Below the pieces are notes generated by a model that saw only the letters and a list, made by a program, of their open reading frames with translations, ran no database searches and was not told the DNA's origin. This document shows, in pieces, positions 11,730-22,718 of a stretch of 64,000 bases of DNA (within the stretch, counting starts at the first letter, position 1; the number at the start of each line of letters is the position of its first letter). A program made the translations under genes and the position numbers. This DNA comes from Galerina marginata (taxonomy: Eukaryota; Basidiomycota; Agaricomycetes; Agaricales; Galerinaceae): assembly GCA_023014335.1 (NCBI GenBank), contig JAECYW010000010.1:1302001-1366000 (forward strand), in the 5' to 3' direction.

Positions 11730-12243
11730 CAAGGTTCTGACTCGCGAATGGGACAACACGTCGAGGACCTATTAGACCGCTGATGGAGTCTTCTACTTTA
11801 TTATCCCTGGGTCTGCAAATGCGAAACATCAAGACATTCAATGGGCAATTTCGGGTCCTACTGACCTCATTATCGGTCGAACTTATTCTGGCGAATTGAT
11901 TGGCAACGCCTGGATATCCTTCCGGCTGTCTTAGTTAGGCAAGCTGCGTCGGTGGGGGTGAAGTTAACGCTGTGGAAGTGATGCCCGTCACGCCTGTAGA
12001 CTGCGTTTGGGTAGATACCAGACTGGGTGTAGACAAGGTACCCTGAGCTTCAGGATAGATCACGGCAAATCATTTCAAAAATTCGAAATATATTAGAGGC
12101 TTTATGTAAATAAGCTGTCTGTAGCTTGGGAAGAACGTCTGTCGGCTTTCATTATCGACCATAAATATCATGAAGAGACCATAAACCATAACGAATAAAT
12201 TTCCAAAAAGGAATCCAAATGACCTGAATTTTTATGCGAAAAA
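11730..12243. other. intergenic, convergent gene ends
   Basis: Lies between the stop of the Zn2Cys6 gene and the stop of SDR copy C. No coding frame is supported beyond short shadows. Likely 3' untranslated sequence of both genes. Confidence 0.45.
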
Positions 12244-13644
12244 TCAGACATTTTCGACCTGTTGCTCCAACCACCGCCAGAGTTCTCCGGCGAGCGTCGT
12301 ATTCAGTCCCGCCGGATTGGGCTTTCCAATACGAGCCCATGGAATAAGATACTACCACCAAGAAAATATCATAAGGACGAAAAATTTCGTAACGGGTGAT
12401 ATGTGCTGACCTTTCCATTCATCTCGATTCCTTGAGGCGACGTTCCGGCATATAGCTGGGTCAAAGCCCCGAATTCGACAGGGTGCAGGAAAAGGCCCTA
12501 GAGCACAAAAACAATTTGGCTTAATTCCTTCACGGATAGAAAGGACGAAATGTGGCTCACGACCAAACCGGCTCTGATCCCAGTCAAATGGCGCTGAAGG
12601 TCGGAACGCAGGTTTCCTGGATTGAGGGAAGTTGAAATGATGCCCTGGTCACCGTATCGACGTGCCAACTCGTTGGCGAAAAGAACATTGCCCTGAATGG
12701 AGGAGTTTATTGAGGTACCAAGAATTTGTGCGTTGGACACACATACCAGTTTACTCTGTGCGTAAAGCATGTCAGTCGATTTCTTTCTCCTGGCAGGGGT
12801 ATTTTTCATGGTGTTGAAGTCAATGTTGCTGGTCAACACTGAGGCTGACGAGGAAGTGTTCACAACCCTCGCTTTGCCGTCTGGACTGGATTTCGCCCCA
12901 GCCAGAAGTGCGGGTAGTAATAATTTCGTGAAATAAAAGTGGCCTAAAGGATTTGGTATTAGAATAACGGTGCTGGGACTGACGTGAAATGGAGATCATA
13001 CCCAGTACATTTGTTCCAAATTGGAGATCATAACCTTGAGCAGTGAGGTCCGCTAAAGGGGGGACCATAACACCGCTACATAAAAGTATGATTTAATGAG
13101 ATCTTCGGAGGATTGGAAAAGGGTGTCCTCACGCATTATTAAACAGAACATGAATTTCCTCTTCCTTGCTGCTCAGTTGATATTAAACGTTTGCACAACG
13201 ACCAAAAAGCAAAGCCTCACACCTCAGGAATTCTTCGGCAGATGCTTTTACAGACTTCAAGTCCGACAAATCCAGCTCGAGGAAGATGCCTTCCTTTCCC
13301 GTCTCGTTTTTAAGGTCTTTGATCGCCCTTTCCGCCTTCTCTCGACTTCGAGCGGCAATGTAGACTTTCGCGTTGTGCGCTAGTAATGCCTAAATTACCC
13401 ACAAACTGTGTAAAAACAGTGATGAATGTCCATAAATTGGGAAGAACTACCTTCGCAGTCTCCTTTCCGACACCTGAAGTCGTAAACAAGTTAACCCAAT
13501 GACGAACGCGACGATGTCTATACACGTACCAGTATTCGCCCCTGTCACGATGATGACCTTCCCAGTCAGGTCCGGAATGTCGTCAACCGAGAATTTGCTT
13601 TTCGGTGGCCAAGATTGGCTGATGAGTGAAGCTACGATGCCCAT
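12244..13644 (-). CDS. short-chain dehydrogenase/reductase copy C (intact)
   Basis: Multi-exon gene starting [18 protein letters not shown]. The cofactor motif TGANTGVGKE is split by an intron. Then follow [29 protein letters not shown]-type [35 protein letters not shown] and the catalytic LYAQSKL (Tyr-x3-Lys). It closes with [10 protein letters not shown] and EQQVENV before a TGA at 12244-12246. About 310 residues, normal for classical SDRs. The family uses NAD(P)(H) to oxidise or reduce alcohols and carbonyls; this subgroup resembles retinol-dehydrogenase and WWOX-type enzymes. No stop or frameshift was found across the exons I could trace. The substrate cannot be inferred. A TATATATA element lies about 80 bp upstream. 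Confidence 0.82.
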
Positions 13645-14060
13645 GAGGATGTCGGGGTAATGCTGGGGTGGTGGAAACGGAGGAGGAACTATTAGCCAAG
13701 ATAGTAAGTATCTCAGAGTATATATACCGGTAGTGGGTAGTATCTACAGCCTATCCAGGTCGTAGTGAGCCCGCAGTCTGCCCACGATCTGGCAGGATCC
13801 TCATGTATCATTTAGGCATGCCTGCGTCCGACGGGACGCGTCACAGGTCCTTGGGGCATCGGCGTCGCCGTTTCTGTCAATTGTGATAACGAAAGAGGCC
13901 CGTTAGTAATCTGTGTTGTACGTCTGCAGGTTGCCGACACTCACCTTGCACTGACGCGTCTGATCGGCTTTAATAATAGAGCCAGTATTCTTGCATCCTC
14001 AAGCAATCCTCAAGTGTAGAGTATATACTAGTCCCATACTCGATCGGAGGCCGAAGAGTA
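13645..14060. promoter_or_regulatory. upstream region of SDR copy C, related to that of copy D
   Basis: Contains tatatata at about 13722-13730 upstream of copy C. The segment 13815-13990 (aggcatgcctg, gggacgcgtcacaggtc, gctttaataatagag) is visibly related to 16585-16770 upstream of copy D. The promoter was therefore duplicated together with the gene. Confidence 0.55.
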
Positions 14061-14184
14061 TTGGAATTGTTTATTGACCTGGTTTGTCTAGAACAGTTCG
14101 GGAATCGGGATAGTCAAGTCAACCGAAGAGGAACCAGGGAAGAACCTTTACGGCTCTCAGGACCGGCTAGAGCGTCAAAACCTG

Positions 14185-14757
14185 CGACCAAGCTTGTTCA
14201 ACATGCCACTCAAGCCAGTAAAATCAGTCTTCGAAGCTCGGCGCGAGAAAGCGCGCAACAAGACACAAGAAAATACGAGAACGGCGCGCAAGTCCCGAAG
14301 AGCATCTTCAAGCGTCTGTCACGAGACCCCCCCGCACCAAGGCTACACTTTTCCATGTTCGATGGTTGCCGGAGGGCAGGGAAATGGAAAAACGACGGGG
14401 TGAAGTCCTGAAAAGCACCCTTAAGCGCCAGCGAGGCGGTCCACCTGCCCACGTCTTGGCCAAACGGTCCCCGGAGTGCAAAACGATGGTCAGAGTCGCG
14501 CGGAGTCTGAGCGAGGTGGAGGTGGGCTAAGTATGTCGCGTTCGTGACCTGCCAGTTTGAGCTTAAGGCCATGGAGGCTGCGCTGGAGCTTGGTGAGCCT
14601 GACAATAGGCCGATCATTGGTTGTCGAATTCATTAGGGTCCGGGAGGATGGACGGATGAACAAGAAGAGGGTGGTCGAAGAAGAGAGAATGGTCAACCAT
14701 GCCTCTGATCGCTTCAGATTCGGTCAAACTACAGCGCGTTTATGGATGGATGGATGA
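14185..14757 (+). pseudogene. rearranged fragment of the LYR-type gene
   Basis: The run aagcttgttcaac near 14189 matches exon 4 of the LYR-type gene (8108-8120). Within about 30 bases it jumps to sequence matching its last exon (GTCTTCGAAGC and following, as at 8490). The stretch encoding VFEARREKARNKT then runs into a second, diverged copy of the segment around 8555-8610. The close match to 8560-8650 resumes at 14398. No complete frame spans it. It lies between SDR copies C and D and is best read as a partial, internally duplicated copy left by a segmental duplication. Confidence 0.65.
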
Positions 14758-15000
14758 GTTTTAACCGGCGCGCAGCAGTGCTCAAGTAAATCAAAGAGAA
14801 ACCTATAAGATTATCTCAGAGATAAGTACTATATCATTATTACGCCAAGAGACTGATGGGTCGACATTCTTTCGATGCTGTAATGTACTTAAATAAAATG
14901 AAGTAAGTCAAACCCGTCCAATCGTCCATCGTGAAGATTTCAGTAGGGTAGTGGAATCGCATCTAAACGATGGGCGGTATTCGCGTGATGCGAAGAACAG

Positions 15001-16399
15001 TTAGACTTCATCAACCTGTTCCTCCATCCATTTCCAAAGTTCTCCAGCGAGCTTCGTGTCCAGGGCGGCGGGATTGGCCTTTCCTATACGTGCCCATGGA
15101 ATGAGATACTGTCACAGGACAAACTTTATCAGGACGAAGAGTTTTGTAATGCGCATTATTTACTGACCTTCCCATTCATCTCCACTCCATCAGGGGATGT
15201 TCCAGCATACAGCTGTGTCAAAGCACCAAATGCGACTGGGTACAGCAACAAATCCTAGAGCGCCAAAATAGGTCTTAATCGCTTCATGAGATAGGATGAT
15301 AAGCGACATACCGTGAAACGAGCTGTGAACCCAGTCAAATGACGCTGGAGGTCAGAACGCAGGTTCCCGGGATTCAGAGAAGTCGAAACGATTCCTTGGT
15401 CACCGTACCGTCGTGCCAACTCGTTCGAGAAGAGGACATTGCCCTGATTGAAAGAGTTATTGACGTACGACGCAATTCGGTGAAAACGCATACCAATTTA
15501 CTTTGGGCATACAAAATTTCTGTCATTTTCTTTTTCCTCGCAGGGGAGTCTTTCAAGGTATTGAAATCAATATTGCTGACAAACAGCGAGCCTTGAGACG
15601 AGGTGTTCACAACCCGTGCTTTGCCATCCGGACTAGATTTCGCTCCTGCCAGAAGTGCGGGCAGTAGTAGTTTCGTGAAATAAAAGTGACCTGTGCGTCA
15701 AGAATGTTGGGTTGGATATCTGAAGAAGGTAAACAAATGTGAGATACCGTACCTAGCACGTTTGTCCCGAATTGAAGGTCATAATCTTGAGCAGTTACAT
15801 CCGCTATAGGTGTGGCCATGACACCGCTGTATCGAACTTTGGTTAATCTACGTTCTAATGATTTACAAGAGTTACTACTCACGCATTATTGAATAGAATA
15901 TGAAGGTCCGTTTCCTTGCTGCTCAGTCGGCATTTAGACATATGTACTCAACGACAACAGAGGCAGGACCTCGTACCTTAGGAATTCCTTGGCAGATGCT
16001 TTTACAGACTTCAAGTCGGACAAATCCAGCTTGAGGAAAATTCCCTCCTTTCCTGTCTCAGTTTTGAGGTCTTCGATGGCCTTTTCTGCCTTCTCTCGAC
16101 TTCGAGCGGCGACGTAGACTTTTGCGTTGTGAGTCAGAAGCGCCTAGGTTACGCAACGAACCACGTTAAACATGGTGAGGCAGTTGTCTGAAATCGAAAG
16201 AGTTACCTTTGCAGTCTCCTTTCCGATGCCTAAATTGCAACAATGTTAGCTCGATGATGAAAGCGATGTTGTTCATATGCGCACCAGTGTTTGCCCCTGT
16301 CACGATGACGACCTTCCCAGTCAGGTCTGGAATGTCGTTTACCGTGAACTTGCTTTTTGGTGGCCAAGATTGGCTAATTAATGAAGTTACAAGACCCAT
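15001..16399 (-). CDS. short-chain dehydrogenase/reductase copy D (intact)
   Basis: Starts [18 protein letters not shown]. Exons give TGANTG then [116 protein letters not shown] and finally [10 protein letters not shown] to EEQVDEV with TAA at 15001-15003. The nucleotide-binding glycine motif, NNAG, Ser and Tyr-x3-Lys are all present, so it should be an active NAD(P)-dependent oxidoreductase. Very similar to copies C and E, with the same intron positions, which shows tandem duplication. It lacks a clear signal peptide, although the short N-terminal hydrophobic stretch could associate with a membrane. The substrate is unknown. Confidence 0.85.
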
Positions 16400-16996
16400 G
16401 GAGATGTTGAGGTAGTAGGTGAGAATGAGAAGTTGACGAGGACTGAGGATATTCTCGGACTATTTATACCCAATTTCTTGAGTGGTAGAATACTCGTACC
16501 GCTGAGAGGGAAGGGGTGATTTTCACGGCTGACCAAGTTCTGTCGTTCCAGTCTGCACGGAGTCTGGCAGCCTCGTGTAACATTCAGGCATGCCTGGCAT
16601 TCTGACAAGACGCGTCACAGGTCTAGGGGATCGGCATTGCAACTTTCTGCCGGTTATAGGAACGAAAGACTCGGAAAAGGGTTGGACAGGCGTATGTTTG
16701 CAGGTCGCCGATGTTGCCGATACTCTCGATGTACTGACGTGTGTGTTTGCCCGACTTTATTAATAGACCCCATAGCCCCTATATTTGGAACGCCTCAAGT
16801 GCCGGCAGTACGTAGATGTCCCAAGATGCCAATTGGCCGAGTTGATCGTAAAATAGCTAGGAGTCGTTAACCGAAGGAGCTTCAGGTAGGCTTTGCGCTC
16901 GTTATGAACCTTGATCAAGGAGTTGACACGGTAACAGCCAAAAAAAATGAGAGAGGAAGTCTATACAGCATAATACCGTCGGTCATTCAGAAGCAA
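16400..16996. promoter_or_regulatory. upstream region of SDR copy D
   Basis: A tatttatac element lies about 60 bp upstream of the copy D start. The segment 16585-16770 is related to the region upstream of copy C. No gene is supported. Confidence 0.45.
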
Positions 16997-18397
16997 TTAA
17001 ACGTTCTCGACCTGCTCCTCCATCCATTTCCAGAGCTCTGCAGCAAGTTTCATATCTTCACCGGCGGGGTTGGGCTTTCCGATCCGAGCCCATGGTATGA
17101 GGTACTGCAGAAGAGGAGCTTGCTTCAGATTGCCAGCTTTAAAAACAGGTAGACGCTAACCTTGCCATTCATTTCGCTTCCTTGAGGGGATGTTCCAGCA
17201 TAGAGCTGGGTTAGCGCACCGTATTGGACCGGGTGCAGTATGAGATTCTAAAGTATTGTGCTTGGTTTAATTTGTAGATAGAAATGCTGCAATGATTATA
17301 CCGTAAGCCAGGCTTCGATTCCAGACATATGACGTTGGAGATCAGAACGCAGGTTTCCAGGATTTAGAGAAGTCGAGACAATTCCCTGGTCGCCATACTT
17401 TCGAGCCAACTCGTTCGCAAAGAGAACATTTCCCTGATAACAGCGGATGAGGAAATCAAACAAAGGCGCTGGGAGGGATGAAATCCACTTACTAATTTAC
17501 TCTGAGAATATAAAGTGGACGTCAATTTCTTTTTCCTTGCCGGGGTGTCTTTCAGGGTGTTGAAGTCAATGCCGCTAACGAACAATGAAGTCGAGGATGA
17601 CGTATTTACGACCCTTGCCTTGCCATCAGGACTAGCCTTCGCCCCAGCCAGAAGTGCGGGTAACAGCAATTTAGTGAAGTAAAAGTGACCTGTTACATTT
17701 ATCAGACGCTTTCGCGAGAAGAAAGATAAAACGTACCTAGCACGTTGGTCCCAAATTGGAGGTCGTAATCTTGGGCTGTTATTTCTCCAACGGGTGGCGC
17801 CATGACGCCGCTATTGAAACTCTTGGTTCAACGAAAGGTCCACCACTTCTGAACAAGTTTTAACGCACGCATTGTTGAAAAGAATATGGAGTTCCTTTTC
17901 TTTACTTCTCCACGGCATTAGACGCGTACAAGTTTTAAATAGAGCTTTCCTACTTACCTCAGGAATTCCTCGGCAGCTGCCTTAACAGACTTCAGGTCCG
18001 ACAAATCCATCTTAAGGTAGATTCCTTCTTTTCCTGTATCGTTTTTCAAGTCTTTGATGGCTTTTTCTGCCTTCTCTTGACTTCGTGCGGCAACGTAGAC
18101 CTTCGCATTGTGAACCAACAGCGCCTGAAGATCATGGGTTTTACGTTGGATCAGTTGTCAGTGAAGATTTAGCATTGTGAGGATGAAGCATCTTCACCTT
18201 TGCCGTTTCCTTCCCTACTCCTAGAGATCACAATTTCATGAGTTAGCCAAACAAACGAATCTACGTGAAGGCGTATTCGCACCTGTGTTAGCCCCGGTCA
18301 CAATAATGACCTTCCCAGTCAGGTCTGGAATGTCGTCTACTGTAAATTGACTCTTTGGAGGCCAAGACTGGTTTATAACTGAAGGCACTATGCCCAT
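16997..18397 (-). CDS. short-chain dehydrogenase/reductase copy E (intact)
   Basis: Starts [18 protein letters not shown]. It continues with [12 protein letters not shown] plus [84 protein letters not shown] and [17 protein letters not shown]. It ends [17 protein letters not shown] to EEQVENV, stop at 16997-16999. All classical SDR signature residues are present and the traced exons stay open. Donor and acceptor positions match copies C and D. It is the most upstream member of the minus-strand array. Role: NAD(P)-linked oxidation or reduction of an unidentified small molecule. Confidence 0.84.
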
Positions 18398-19169
18398 TAC
18401 CGTGAATTCGGATGTCTGTTTGGGCGGATAAGTTGGAAGTTGGAAGAGAGCAGAAAAGCGGGTAAAGTATACCTTTCGTCATATACATATCGTCAACGGA
18501 ACGCCTTGGGAAACCACATGGCGGCCAGTTTCGCACAATCGGCACCGACGCCACGAGCTACCAGGGTCATTTTCAGTGTTGGAAAGTCATGACCTGGTCA
18601 TCTTGAGTTGGGTCATTGATGGGTCATGGTTCGTGATTTGTTCATGACCAGGCCATGGCTAGAAGCTCCCAAATATGGGAAAACCGTGATGGGACGGTTC
18701 GAAAGTTCAAAATCATATCACATGACTGAACAATCACGGGATGGTTCAACTTCGATTATATAACATTTCGTAGCTACACCAAAAATCCCAGAAACCCTGA
18801 GTCATTGACTAGCCATTTGGCTAACTCATGACCCGCAATGGCTAGCCATCCCGGGTCATGATCCGATCAATGACTGGCACAAGACTGGTCATTTTGGCTT
18901 TCTGGACGCGTCAGGTTTACAGTTTCAATAATGAATTGGGCAGATTCTGCAATCATAATGGCAAGGAACAACGATGGTGAGTTTGCAGTGCCTTTCGTGG
19001 TACAAGTTGTAACGCAGTCGCGGTCAGGTTGAGGCTATCAGAGTTCCCACAGCCTAAACTTGGGTCGTCCCTGATTCGTCGGCTTGCCATCAGCTATCGC
19101 ACATTTTCCCTGCTTGTTACATTCACTCACCATTCGAAGTAGGACCTCTCGCGCCCAATTCGAGACTGT
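18398..19169. other. divergent intergenic region containing a MITE-like inverted repeat
   Basis: Separates SDR copy E from F-box copy 2. Apart from the inverted repeat at 18581-18903 no gene or known site is recognised. Confidence 0.45.
18581..18903. mobile_element. MITE-like element with imperfect terminal inverted repeats
   Basis: The left arm (18581-18628, beginning ggaaagtcatgacctggtca) and the right arm (about 18856-18903, ending ggtcattttggctttct) are imperfect reverse complements over roughly 48 bases. Inner parts are also rich in inverted copies of gtcatgacc, ggtcatg and atggctag. The element is about 320 bp and encodes nothing. A clear target-site duplication could not be identified, so the non-autonomous transposon reading is tentative. 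Confidence 0.5.
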
Positions 19170-20856
19170 ATGGCGACATATAACCCCGTCGACCTACCCA
19201 CCGAACTTCTCCTGAAGATCTTTGAGCATTTGGAACCTCAAGACATCCTGAACATAGGAATTCTATCCCGACGTCTCGCCCTAATTTCTACTCCAATTTA
19301 CCTCGCAAGAAAGGGGTTGCCAGGACCCTGAAACGTCTTGTCGTATATCACCCAGCTGGAAAGGACATTCAGACGAGGTGACCGCCCTTACATTGAACTA
19401 CTCTTGGTTTCCATGAAACAGTTCACCTGTATTTTCACAGGAGAGCTGGAGACGAGGTGGAAACCCAGAATCTCTTATATAACTTGGAACATTCGTCGTG
19501 TTAACAAACTCATTTCCCGACTCACCTCCATTGGAACCGTCACTATCGCGTGCTATCCTGGGAGCTACTATGCTCAAGCCGAGTCCGATTACATACAGGA
19601 CTTCATGCCAGCATTCTTTGAATTATTGAATACCATTTTGCAGAAGTCTTGCGCCTCTCTCCAGGTGTTAGACTCGCATTCATTCCGACTCGACGAGGTT
19701 TATAGATTCGAATTCCCGGAAACCAATACTGCAGCTGTATGGCAAGTGGTCAGGCATTTATTTGCCAAATGCATATCTTCCAAGTCATCACGGGATCGTT
19801 TTCTGCAAGGCAGGGGTTGGAGATATAGAACATTGATGACAGGACATCCTGTCCCCCTCTCCAAGCCACCAACTCTATCGCAAAGCAGGTTGACACACGT
19901 TGATCTCAGTTCCAACTTCCTTCTCCTTCCGCCATTCGCGCCATATACTTTTGGTATCCTTAAATGCTCGCCAATTTCCTCCCTGACGTTGTCATTGTTG
20001 CGTCCCATTCCTGCGGTTAGAATTCCGACATTTTGTTTTCCCTAGGATAATCGACGCAACCCCTCGATTAGAGGAGATCAAATTTGCCTATTTTTACCGC
20101 GATTCTCTGTCCGTAGTGGTGAGAAACCTGCCGGCCTTTACTCGTCTGCGCATGGTAACCTTCGGTCCTCGGTCTCCTCATGACTCCACCCTCCCTCCAA
20201 TAATTTGGCCTTCCAAACGATACTCCTTGACTCATTTCAAGTCATTCACCGGCTCTCTTGATCAAGCTGTCTATCTTTTTACACAGCCGTTATTATGCCC
20301 CAATTTAAAGGTTATCAACATCATCTACCATATGACTCGAAGCAACGACCCGCCTTTTCATGATGAGCCCGACCAAAAGGCCCTTTTAACTAAGCTTTCC
20401 AGGCTTAGCGATCGGCTGTCCGAAATGAACCTAAAGCCCATCATTACAGTTTGCTTGTTATCTGAAGGGTCGTTCTCTAGGCCGTCAACTCTAGAAGTCG
20501 ATCTTGAATCGTTGAAGAAGCTGAACGGAGTGACTCGCTTGAACATAGAAATGCCCTGGTTTTACCATGAAAGAGACATTTTGGCTAGCCAAATAAGCAT
20601 CGCACTTTCATTCATTCGCTTATTTCCAAGGGCCAAGTCACTTTCCTTGATTTCTCATCATCTATCGCAGGATCCCAGGAAGGAAGAGGAACACAGCTCA
20701 GCCATCTTGGCCGCAATACTCGTGGAGCATCCAGGCATTGTCTCCTTTGACATTTTTTACAGTCCCCTAAAATATCGTCATAACCATTGGCGGAACACCT
20801 TCGACAATGATGACCAGACGAAACCCTCGAAACTTTGTGTTTGCTCTGATTTTTGA
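19170..20856 (+). pseudogene. F-box-like/LRR-type protein, frameshifted copy 2
   Basis: Begins MATYNPVDLPTELLLKIFEH followed by LEPQDILNIGILSRRLAL, an F-box-type N-terminus. It aligns along its whole length with copy 1 at 1.74-3.41 kb. One extra base near 19325 gives an early stop (GLPGP then TGA). A one-base loss near 19400 restores the frame. Another extra base near 20025 leads to a stop at 20045, after which the frame resumes in the segment from 20116 to 20856 and ends CVCSDF. Removing these three indels would give one continuous frame. Likely a recent pseudogene. Assembly indels would be the other explanation, but the nearby single-exon gene at 21186 is clean. Confidence 0.65.
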
Positions 20857-21185
20857 ACACTACGCCGCCTTCTGGTCCATGGCGAAAGCATGTTGATGGA
20901 AAAATTTGATGTGCTACAAGTCATGGTACGTTTACATTGCAGAATCATTTTAGAATCATCTATCCAGAGCTGCATTGTCAATTAGTTTGATACGAGAATT
21001 AAATAATGTACAAGAATTCAAAAATCCAGTGCAATCACCATGAAAGTTTCTTCTACGTTTTCCGGGACCGAGCCATAGCCATGGCCATTGTCAATCAGTT
21101 TCCCCCGTCGTTCCCACCATCATCTGATTCTTGAAGTAATATCCTCTATTCCACTCTCGACATTCACCTTCGTCGACGGAACAAT

Positions 21186-22718
21186 ATGGACCCTCCTCGT
21201 CTCATCGATTTCCCAGTTGAGTTGCAAACCTTGATACTGAAATCTCTCTTAGATATTTCGCGTGGTATTACCGCTTCGCATGCCACATTGCAAGAACGTT
21301 GGGATGCTGGCCGTTCGCTTTACTATGGCTCCGACACTCCTGTGAGCAGCCCACGAAAGGCACGGCTAGAGCAGGACCTTCACGCGACTTTGCTCTTCCC
21401 GCTGAATGTGGCCGCCGTTTGTCAACTCTGGCGACAAATCGTCGTTGGAATCCCGGAGTACTGGACACGAGTCGTGTTTGACGTCGCCAAGGATCCAACC
21501 CCCTTCCTCAATACCTTGTCCTGGTCAATAGACATGGAGAAAATCGAGGTTTTTGTTTTCAATAGCACTTCCAATGCTCAAGATGTCGACAAAGATGTCG
21601 AGAACGCACGCGTAGCTACTATTGTGCACGCGCTCAAAGCCCACATCCACCGATGCAAATTCATCATATTCCATCTGACGTACTCGTCATCCCTACCTTC
21701 TCCATTCAATTTCCTTGCAAACGAAGCTCCTCATCTTGAAGATTTGACACTCGATTGCCGCATCAATGATATCGAGTTAAGGGGCGAGACTCTCGATTTA
21801 CGAGGAGCCAAAGTTCAAGGGCTACCAACATCTTTTCCAATGTTGAGAACCCTGTCGTTAACAGGGTTTTGGTTCATTTATATTGCCTATCGTTCCCCAT
21901 CGCCCTGGTTGGAGAGTTTGAAATTTGCCCAACATATGTCCATTAAAATTTCCCAGATTACTTTACCAAAAGCCGGCTATTTTTGCTTATCGAACTTATT
22001 GGATAGACTCACGGAAATGGAGGCGTTTACATCCATCTACTTTACCGACATTTCCCTTGACTACCTTCACGATGATTCCTCTCCAGCACCCACTCTTGGC
22101 AATTTTGTCTATTCCCTGATCACTAACATCCACTTCGATCGCGTCTCCAGAAAGTTCATAGAAGAGTTCCATGCCAACACCATCCTCGAGGTCAATGATC
22201 ATCTTTCATTCAAGGACTGTGAGGTCCCGTATTTCACTTTCGGTCTCGGCGGCGACCTTTTAATGCTCGAGAACATCATTGACAGCGATGCTGGGCAAAA
22301 TTTGCGCAACGTCGTGGGCTCTTGGGGTGGCACGGAACTCACCATCCGTTCCTGTTCTTCTTTCAATGACAGGTTCCTCTCGTGGCTCGCAGGTGACGTG
22401 GAATTGCCTGTGCACCAAACCACAGATGATTCCAAAGATCTGACTATGCTTCCTGCGGCTCGCCTAATGAACCTCCTCATTTCCGATTGTCCAAATTTTT
22501 CCCCACGCGCACTGCAGCGTTTGGTTGAAGTAAGGAAGGGTAATAACGAGTTTGAGGGAGGGCTTATTTGGCTGACTGTCAATGATAGCCGGGATGTCCT
22601 TTCTGAAGAGGATAAGCAATGGTTCAAGGAGAATTCGGGGAATATGTGCATTCGTTGGAATGCTCAGGACGCAGATGGTTCGGAGACGTCGTATTTCTGG
22701 GGTTCTGGCTGTGGTTAA
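21186..22718 (+). CDS. F-box-like domain protein, intact single exon
   Basis: An uninterrupted 510-residue frame starts MDPPRLIDFPVELQTLILKS. It contains the pattern FPLNVAAVCQLWRQIVVGIP followed by EYWTRVVFD, typical of the large Agaricomycete F-box-like family. The rest looks like irregular leucine-rich repeats (APHLEDLTLDCRI, PMLRTLSLTGFW). Such proteins are expected to recruit substrates to SCF ubiquitin ligases, but no target can be named. It is not closely similar to the two frameshifted F-box copies in this window. Downstream of F-box copy 2 on the same strand with a 330 bp gap. Confidence 0.75.
   Translation: MDPPRLIDFPVELQTLILKSLLDISRGITASHATLQERWDAGRSLYYGSDTPVSSPRKARLEQDLHATLLFPLNVAAVCQLWRQIVVGIPEYWTRVVFDVAKDPTPFLNTLSWSIDMEKIEVFVFNSTSNAQDVDKDVENARVATIVHALKAHIHRCKFIIFHLTYSSSLPSPFNFLANEAPHLEDLTLDCRINDIELRGETLDLRGAKVQGLPTSFPMLRTLSLTGFWFIYIAYRSPSPWLESLKFAQHMSIKISQITLPKAGYFCLSNLLDRLTEMEAFTSIYFTDISLDYLHDDSSPAPTLGNFVYSLITNIHFDRVSRKFIEEFHANTILEVNDHLSFKDCEVPYFTFGLGGDLLMLENIIDSDAGQNLRNVVGSWGGTELTIRSCSSFNDRFLSWLAGDVELPVHQTTDDSKDLTMLPAARLMNLLISDCPNFSPRALQRLVEVRKGNNEFEGGLIWLTVNDSRDVLSEEDKQWFKENSGNMCIRWNAQDADGSETSYFWGSGCG

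Noticed and set aside
442..18397. A secondary-metabolite gene cluster built from the ABM protein and the SDR array
   Set aside because: No backbone enzyme (polyketide synthase, NRPS, terpene synthase), no P450 and no transporter is present, so the idea has no support beyond two oxidoreductase-like families.
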